A stretch of DNA of 13,619 nucleotides, taken from positions 1 through 13,619 of the forward strand of contig VGIY01000041.1 in assembly GCA_016867695.1 (NCBI GenBank), given 5' to 3'. The notes below the pieces were generated by a model. That model was not told the DNA's origin, searched no databases, and saw nothing but the letters and a program-made list of their open reading frames with translations. A program made the position numbers and the translations under genes. Positions 9,582 through 13,619 of the stretch are shown piece after piece (position 1 is the first letter of the stretch; each line of letters opens with the position of its first letter). This DNA is from Candidatus Eiseniibacteriota bacterium. Lineage in GTDB: Bacteria > Eisenbacteria > RBG-16-71-46 > CAIMUX01 > WJJG01.

Positions 9582-10441
9582 ACTGGGAACGCCTGCTGAA
9601 GATCGACCGGCGCGTCATCTTTCTGACGATGGCGCTGGCCATCATCCTCCCGTTGCTGTTCCCCATCCGGCTGACGATGGGCGTGCAGCGGGTCACCCGC
9701 AACCTGTTCCAGGCGGTCGAGGCGATCGATCCGGCCCGCCAGTGCCTGCTGATCTCGACCGACTACACGCCGCAGACCGAACCGGAGAACCACCCGATGG
9801 CCAAGGCGCTCATGCGCCACGGCTTCGCGCGGCGGGTCCCGGTGCTGGTCAACGCCCTCTACGTCGAGGGGGCCCCGCTGATCGACCAGGCGATCACCGA
9901 GGTGATGGGCGACTTCAACGCCCGGGCGACGAGCCGCGAGGACAGCATCCTCTACGGGCGCGACATCGTCTACCTGGGCTGGCAGCCGCCGCCGATCGTG
10001 CCGATCCTGGCCATGGGCGAGTCGATCACCGGCATCTACCCCGACGACTACTACGGCAACCGCACCGACTCGCTCGAGGTGATGCGCCGCATCCGCAACT
10101 ACGCCGACGTCGGCATCGTCGTCGCCATCACCCCCCTCTCCTCGCCCCTCTGGTACGTCCAGTTCGCCCAGACCAAGTACGGGGTCAAGGTGGGCGCCGG
10201 CTGCACGGCGGTGTGCGCCCCCGACTTCTACCCCTACTGCGCGACGGGCCAGCTCTCGGGGATGATGGCCGGCATGAAGGGCGCCGCCGAGTACGAGGAG
10301 CTCGTCGAGCAGAAGTACCGGACCGGCGGGCGCCTCAAGGCGACCGAGGGCATGGCCTCGCAGTCGGCCGCCCATGTCCTGATCATGGTCTTCGTGATCC
10401 TGGGCAACGTCGCCTACTTCGCGATGAGGAGGAAGTCATGA
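9578..10441 (+). CDS. Two-TM protein with extracytoplasmic alpha/beta domain, unknown function
   Basis: 287 residues. I do not recognise the family. TM1 spans about 13-30 and a C-terminal TM about 265-283, ending in MRRKS. Both ends are basic, so the central domain (about 45-260) is probably outside the cytoplasm. That domain alternates beta-like strands (QCLLIS, VPVLVNALYV, DIVYLGW, VGIVVAIT) with helices. It holds a Cys cluster, C209-x3-C213-x7-C221, then GQLSGMMAGMKGAAEYEELVEQKY. Parts resemble the pattern of the DUF6754 domain in the first gene of the operon (P-x-F-x3-C, then G..L....A), but the similarity is weak. The start ATG overlaps the previous stop (ATGA), and the stop overlaps the next start (ATGA). 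Translational coupling suggests fixed stoichiometry with its neighbours. Confidence 0.82.
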   Translation: MNWERLLKIDRRVIFLTMALAIILPLLFPIRLTMGVQRVTRNLFQAVEAIDPARQCLLISTDYTPQTEPENHPMAKALMRHGFARRVPVLVNALYVEGAPLIDQAITEVMGDFNARATSREDSILYGRDIVYLGWQPPPIVPILAMGESITGIYPDDYYGNRTDSLEVMRRIRNYADVGIVVAITPLSSPLWYVQFAQTKYGVKVGAGCTAVCAPDFYPYCATGQLSGMMAGMKGAAEYEELVEQKYRTGGRLKATEGMASQSAAHVLIMVFVILGNVAYFAMRRKS

Positions 10442-11136
10442 ACCTGAGCACCGACATCTGGGTCTGGGTGGGCGTCTTCCTCACCTTCTGCATCTACTCG
10501 TTCCTCTATCGGGACAACCCGTTCTACAAGTTCGGCGAGCACCTCTTCGTCGGCGTCTCGAACGCCTTCACCCTCTCCTTCATGGTCCACCGCATCATCA
10601 TCCCGATCCTGGTGCGGCCCTTCACCGAGGCCTGGCGGACGGCCGGCAGCGAGGGGTTGTCGGCCGGGCTCTTCAACCCGTACGCCCCGAGCAACTTCCT
10701 GGTCATCATCCCGGGCGTGATCGGCTGCTTCTACTTCGCCCGCTTCATCCCCGGGCTGACCTGGCTCGTGCGCATCCCGATCGCCCTCTTCATGGGCTAC
10801 TACGTGGGCCGGTCGGTGCCCGCCTACCTCGAGGGCAGCGTCTTCCCGCAGATGCGCGGCACGATGCTCACCCAGGCGAGCTTCGACCCCGCCCAGGGCG
10901 GCATCCTCGGGGGCATCTTCGCCCTGCTCGTGCTCGTCGGCGTGATCGGGACGCTGACCTACTTCTTCTTCTCCAAGGAGCACAAGGGCGTCGTCAAGTG
11001 GGGCGCGCAGACGGGCATCGTCTTCGTCATGGTCGGGTTCGGGGCCTCGTTCGGTTTCACCGTCATGGCGCGCGTGTCGCTGGCCATCGGGCGCTTCATC
11101 TTCATCCTGCGCGACGCGCTGGGGATCGTCACCTGA
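10438..11136 (+). CDS. Six-TM membrane protein closing the DUF6754 operon, unknown function
   Basis: 232 residues. I do not recognise the family. Helices are visible at about 7-24, 38-58, 84-101, 104-124, 155-177 and 189-211. The segment after helix 1, YRDNPFYKFGEHLFVGVSNA (24-43), is striking and looks like a conserved family signature. Between helices 4 and 5 lies a loop with GTMLTQASFDPAQGG. The frame is open upstream to 9493 inside the previous gene, but the ATG at 10438 overlaps the previous stop (ATGA) and has AGGAGGAA just before it, so this start is chosen. It ends the plus-strand operon; a GC-rich hairpin follows within 6 bases. Confidence 0.82.
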   Translation: MNLSTDIWVWVGVFLTFCIYSFLYRDNPFYKFGEHLFVGVSNAFTLSFMVHRIIIPILVRPFTEAWRTAGSEGLSAGLFNPYAPSNFLVIIPGVIGCFYFARFIPGLTWLVRIPIALFMGYYVGRSVPAYLEGSVFPQMRGTMLTQASFDPAQGGILGGIFALLVLVGVIGTLTYFFFSKEHKGVVKWGAQTGIVFVMVGFGASFGFTVMARVSLAIGRFIFILRDALGIVT

Positions 11137-11141
11137 GAGCG

Positions 11142-11189
11142 GGCCGCCTCTCCGGGGCCGCCGCAGCCGCGGCCTGAGGAGAGGCGGCC
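11142..11189. terminator. Strong hairpin between convergent genes, terminator-like
   Basis: A perfect 12-base inverted repeat, GGCCGCCTCTCC (11142-11153) with GGAGAGGCGGCC (11178-11189), encloses a second stem, GGCCGC/GCGGCC (11156-11161 with 11169-11174, 7-base loop). It sits right after the plus-strand operon and before the 3' end of the minus-strand gene, so it could end transcription from both sides. There is no T-tract on either strand, so it is not a classical intrinsic terminator. Confidence 0.45.
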
Positions 11190-11246
11190 GCGGAAGGGCG
11201 GCCGCGGAAGGGCGGCCTGCGGAGAGGCGGCCGCGGAAGGGCGGCC
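11169..11246. repeat. 35-base direct repeat, period 43, with a 14-base tandem unit
   Basis: 11169-11203 and 11212-11246 are identical over 35 bases except for one position (A11177 against C11220). Inside, the 14-base unit GCGGAAGGGCGGCC occurs three times (11190-11203, 11204-11217, 11233-11246). The first copy shares its left half with the right arm of the hairpin at 11142-11189, so the second copy can pair with the same left arm. The last bases touch the stop codon of the minus-strand gene. It could be a local duplication or one member of a genome-wide palindromic repeat family. Confidence 0.75.
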
Positions 11247-12178
11247 TAGAAGTTCTCGATGCGCGTGACGACGAGGCCCTTCCAGGTCTCGACGCGCGCG
11301 AGGTAGGTCGCCAGCGGCACCTTCTCGACCTTGCCCCCCTCGTAGTGCCCCTCAAGGCCCGAGGCGGCGGCGTGGATGAGCTTGGTCCCGTCAGGATCCC
11401 GGCGGACGATCCCCAGGTGGCCGATCTGCGTGCCGGCGGCGCGCACGGAGCGGCCCGCCTCGGTCCTCTCGTCGGCGACGAACCAGACGATGTCGCCGTC
11501 CATCAGCCCGGAGAGATCGAGCAGGTTTTTGGGCGCGTAGCGCAGCTCGCCCGCCGGATAGCGCTCCGTGCCGGCGGGGTCGGCCACGGTGACCGAGAGC
11601 GAGTCGGTGATGTCCCGGCCCCAGATGCCGGAGCCGATCATCTCCTCGGCGTAGTCCAGGTGCACCGGGCTGTCGTAGTCGACGCGCCCCTCCTCGTCGA
11701 CGACCTCCTCGAGCGAGGCGCCGTAGAAGCGTGTCCCGAACGCGAACTGCACCGCCTCGAGGGCGCTGCTCGAACGCCCCAGCTCGGTCGTCCGATAGAC
11801 GAAGAGCACGCAGTCGGTCCGGAAGTCGTCCACCAGGCGGCCCTCGGCGGCGTAGCCCCCGGGCTTGAGGCCGAAGCGGTAGGTGGTGACGCCCCGCTTC
11901 CAGAAGTACTCGGCCCAGTCGGCGATGCGCTTGCCCACCTCGACGCCGGAGAACTCGCCCATGCGCTCGTCGATCTCCTTCTCCGGCAGCGTCTGGACCC
12001 CCTCCAGATTGAACCGGATCATGCGGTCGTAGAGCTGCATCAGCCTCTCCTGGCGCGCCTCGTCCTCCTCCATCTCCGTCGCGGCGCCCCCGGCCGCGCC
12101 CGCGAGAAACGCCGCCGCGAGTCCGACGGCGACCGCCGCCCGCAGGCCGATTCCCGCCCACCCGAGCCCCTTGGTCAT
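11246..12178 (-). CDS. Exported DUF1460-type (NlpC/P60-like) cysteine amidase
   Basis: 310 residues. An N-terminal hydrophobic segment (about 8-33, Ala-rich) is a signal peptide or anchor. The mature part fits the N-acetylmuramoyl-L-alanine amidase-like family (DUF1460, NlpC/P60 superfamily), whose members act on peptidoglycan or its fragments. Probable nucleophile Cys123 lies in FRTDCVLFVYRTTEL, in the place of the family's D-C-x-x-F-V-E, though Tyr128 replaces the usual Glu. The His is probably His254 in GDIVWFVAD...QIGHLGIV, and a second His269 in KLIHAAASG matches the LLHAS segment. The C-terminal PLATYLARVETWKGLVVTRI also fits. The substrate is unknown. It lies 28 bases after the BNR-repeat gene on the same strand and is probably in one operon with it; GGAAGGGCGGAAG just upstream provides the ribosome binding site. 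Confidence 0.78.
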   Translation of the reverse strand: MTKGLGWAGIGLRAAVAVGLAAAFLAGAAGGAATEMEEDEARQERLMQLYDRMIRFNLEGVQTLPEKEIDERMGEFSGVEVGKRIADWAEYFWKRGVTTYRFGLKPGGYAAEGRLVDDFRTDCVLFVYRTTELGRSSSALEAVQFAFGTRFYGASLEEVVDEEGRVDYDSPVHLDYAEEMIGSGIWGRDITDSLSVTVADPAGTERYPAGELRYAPKNLLDLSGLMDGDIVWFVADERTEAGRSVRAAGTQIGHLGIVRRDPDGTKLIHAAASGLEGHYEGGKVEKVPLATYLARVETWKGLVVTRIENF

Positions 12179-12206
12179 CTCTTCCGCCCTTCCGTCGCCG
12201 CCCGCT

Positions 12207-13619
12207 CTAGCGCAGCTTGATGAGCTTGCCCTGCACGCGCTGCGTCCCGGCGGCGGTGGTCACCAGGTAGACCCCGTTGGCCGCCGGCAGCCCGCGCTCG
12301 TTCAACCCGTCCCAGGACCAGGCCAGGGACACCGTGCCGTCGGGCTCGGTCGTCACGCGCGCCGGCGAGGCCAGGCGCCGCACGAGCTGCCCGTGCACAC
12401 TGTAGACGCGCGCCTCCAGGTTTGCCAACCCCGTCGCGCCGGAACCGCCGGGGATCGAAGCCCGCGCCTCGCTCTCGCCACCCGCCGCCACGACCAGGGC
12501 CGCCGGCAGCTCGCAGTGCAAGGCGACCTGTCCGGCGAAGGGATTCGGCCGCGCATGGATGACGACCGCCGGCTCCTCCGGCAACCTGGGCTCCGGCAGG
12601 GGGATGGCGAAGAGGCCGTGGCGGTAGGCGCCGAGCAGGAGCCGCCGGCCCGGAACATCGAGCGCCAGGGCGGCCACGCGCATGCCGGCCGGAAGCGGCA
12701 CCTGTTCCCACGCCGCGCCGCGCGTGTCCGAAGCGTACAGCCGCTCCGCTGTTCGCGCGAAGAGCCAGGCCGCTCCGGGCGGGCCGGAGAGCACTTCGAG
12801 AACGCGCTCCTCCTCCAGCCCGGCGAAGGTCCAATCGTCGAGCGCCGGACCCTCGAAGAGCCCCGAGTCGGTGCCCAGCCAGTATCCCTCGCCGTCGGCG
12901 GCGCACCAGAGCGCCTGGCGGCCCGGGGGGGCGACGACCTCCCGCGGCGAGCCGCACGCGGCGAGCGGCCCGAGGCCGTCGGCGGGCGGCAGCGCCCCCT
13001 CGGGCACAGGCACCCATCCCGCGGCCGAGTCGATGCCCGCGAAGGCCCCGATGTCGGTCCTCAGCGTCCAGGCCCCGGACGCTTCCCCGGCGGCGATCGA
13101 CAGGACGCTCACCCGCCGCAGACCTTCGTTGCGCCAGCGCCACCCGGGGCCCTCGCCGGGCAGGGCGATCACGCCTCGGGAGGTGGCCGCGCGGCTCTCG
13201 CCGCGCGAGATCCCGACCCAGAGGATCTCCGCCGGAACTCCCGCCAGCGGGCGTTCCCAGCGGGGATCTCCCAGGCGGGCGCGCAGGAGCGCCCCGCCGC
13301 GCGTCACCGCCCAGAGCTCGTCGCCGAGCGGGCTCTCCGCCGTGCGCAGGAGGACGATCGGATCCTCTCCGCCCGCGTCGCCGGGCGGGGCCGCCGGGCC
13401 GCGAAGCTCCCAGGAGCGGCCCGCGTCGCGACTGACGAAGATGCCCTCGCGGGCCGCTGCGCAGACGAGACCGGTCACGCCGTGGACGCAGGCGGCGCCG
13501 ATCTGCTTGGGCAGCCGCTCCACGGGGCGGAAGGTGCGCCCTCCGTCGCGGCTGGCGAAGAGCCCCTCCCATTCGCAGAGGGCGAGCAGCGTCTTCGGGT
13601 CCCCCGGAACCGTCCAGGC
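12207..13619 (-). CDS. Secreted BNR-repeat protein with FlgD-Ig/T9SS-type C-terminal domain, partial
   Basis: The frame is open to the right edge, so the N-terminus is missing; 470 residues are visible. Asp-box (BNR) motifs of the S-x-D-x-G-x-(T/S)-(F/W) type occur as SRDGGRTF (23-30) and SRDAGRSW (63-70), and a degraded one as SDTRGAAW. They fit a sortilin/sialidase-like beta-propeller with repeated GLF/GIF strands. The last about 115 residues form a FlgD Ig-like or type A sorting-like domain: ARPNPFAGQVALHCELP, then VYSVHGQLVRRL, then WSWDGLNERGLPAANGVYLV and a basic KLIKLR end. Such ends are typical of exported proteins in FCB-type bacteria. An Ala/Gly-rich insertion of about 25 residues (about 373-400) interrupts this domain. 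No enzyme site is seen, and the ligand is unknown. A GTG at 13523 is internal, not the start. Confidence 0.85.
   Translation of the reverse strand, partial: AWTVPGDPKTLLALCEWEGLFASRDGGRTFRPVERLPKQIGAACVHGVTGLVCAAAREGIFVSRDAGRSWELRGPAAPPGDAGGEDPIVLLRTAESPLGDELWAVTRGGALLRARLGDPRWERPLAGVPAEILWVGISRGESRAATSRGVIALPGEGPGWRWRNEGLRRVSVLSIAAGEASGAWTLRTDIGAFAGIDSAAGWVPVPEGALPPADGLGPLAACGSPREVVAPPGRQALWCAADGEGYWLGTDSGLFEGPALDDWTFAGLEEERVLEVLSGPPGAAWLFARTAERLYASDTRGAAWEQVPLPAGMRVAALALDVPGRRLLLGAYRHGLFAIPLPEPRLPEEPAVVIHARPNPFAGQVALHCELPAALVVAAGGESEARASIPGGSGATGLANLEARVYSVHGQLVRRLASPARVTTEPDGTVSLAWSWDGLNERGLPAANGVYLVTTAAGTQRVQGKLIKLR

Noticed and set aside
9493..10437. Long upstream frame fused to the last gene of the membrane operon
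   Set aside because: It is a shadow of the third gene in another frame; the ATG at 10438 has AGGAGGAA and an ATGA overlap.
13523..13619. GTG at 13523 as the start of the BNR-repeat gene
   Set aside because: The frame continues to the right edge and encodes a good Asp-box (SRDGGRTF) before the GTG, so the gene is simply cut by the window.

Overview
This is a very GC-rich window (about 70% G+C by eye) of ordinary bacterial chromosome, with genes packed tightly enough that most neighbours overlap or nearly touch. I see no rRNA, tRNA, CRISPR array, transposase or phage gene. Two features point to a diderm bacterium of the FCB-like candidate lineages (Eisenbacteria or Krumholzibacteria type). One is a secreted BNR-repeat protein ending in a FlgD-Ig/T9SS-type C-terminal domain. 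The other is the C-di-AMP/housekeeping gene order combined with an envelope-protein operon. That placement is inference from gene content, not a phylogenetic result.

Region 1 (1-7341, + strand) is a housekeeping run. It holds the 3' part of a sodium:solute symporter, a SpoU-family RNA methyltransferase, tilS (tRNA-Ile lysidine synthase), an hpt-like phosphoribosyltransferase, ftsH (membrane AAA+ protease), folP (dihydropteroate synthase) and cdaA (diadenylate cyclase, which makes c-di-AMP). From hpt to cdaA the spacing is -8, -1 and +3 bases, so these genes are probably co-transcribed and translationally coupled. The hpt product keeps the family fold signature but has lost the catalytic PRPP-binding motif. 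The genes that often follow cdaA elsewhere (cdaR/ybbR, glmM) are absent.

Region 2 (7342-7685) is a 344-base non-coding gap. It has a weak promoter candidate, two mutually exclusive small hairpins and a strong ribosome binding site that fixes the next start.

Region 3 (7686-11136, + strand) is a compact four-gene operon of envelope proteins with no known function. It encodes a signal-peptide/FN3/TM/DUF6754 protein, a six-TM protein, a protein with an alpha/beta domain between two TM helices, and a second six-TM protein. The last three starts are coupled to the preceding genes (+12, ATGA, ATGA). This looks like a multi-subunit membrane complex and is the best candidate here for an undescribed system.

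Region 4 (11137-13619) begins with a GC-rich hairpin and a 35-base direct repeat between convergent genes. On the minus strand follow a DUF1460-type (NlpC/P60-like) exported cysteine hydrolase and, upstream of it in the same probable operon, a secreted BNR-repeat protein that runs off the right edge.
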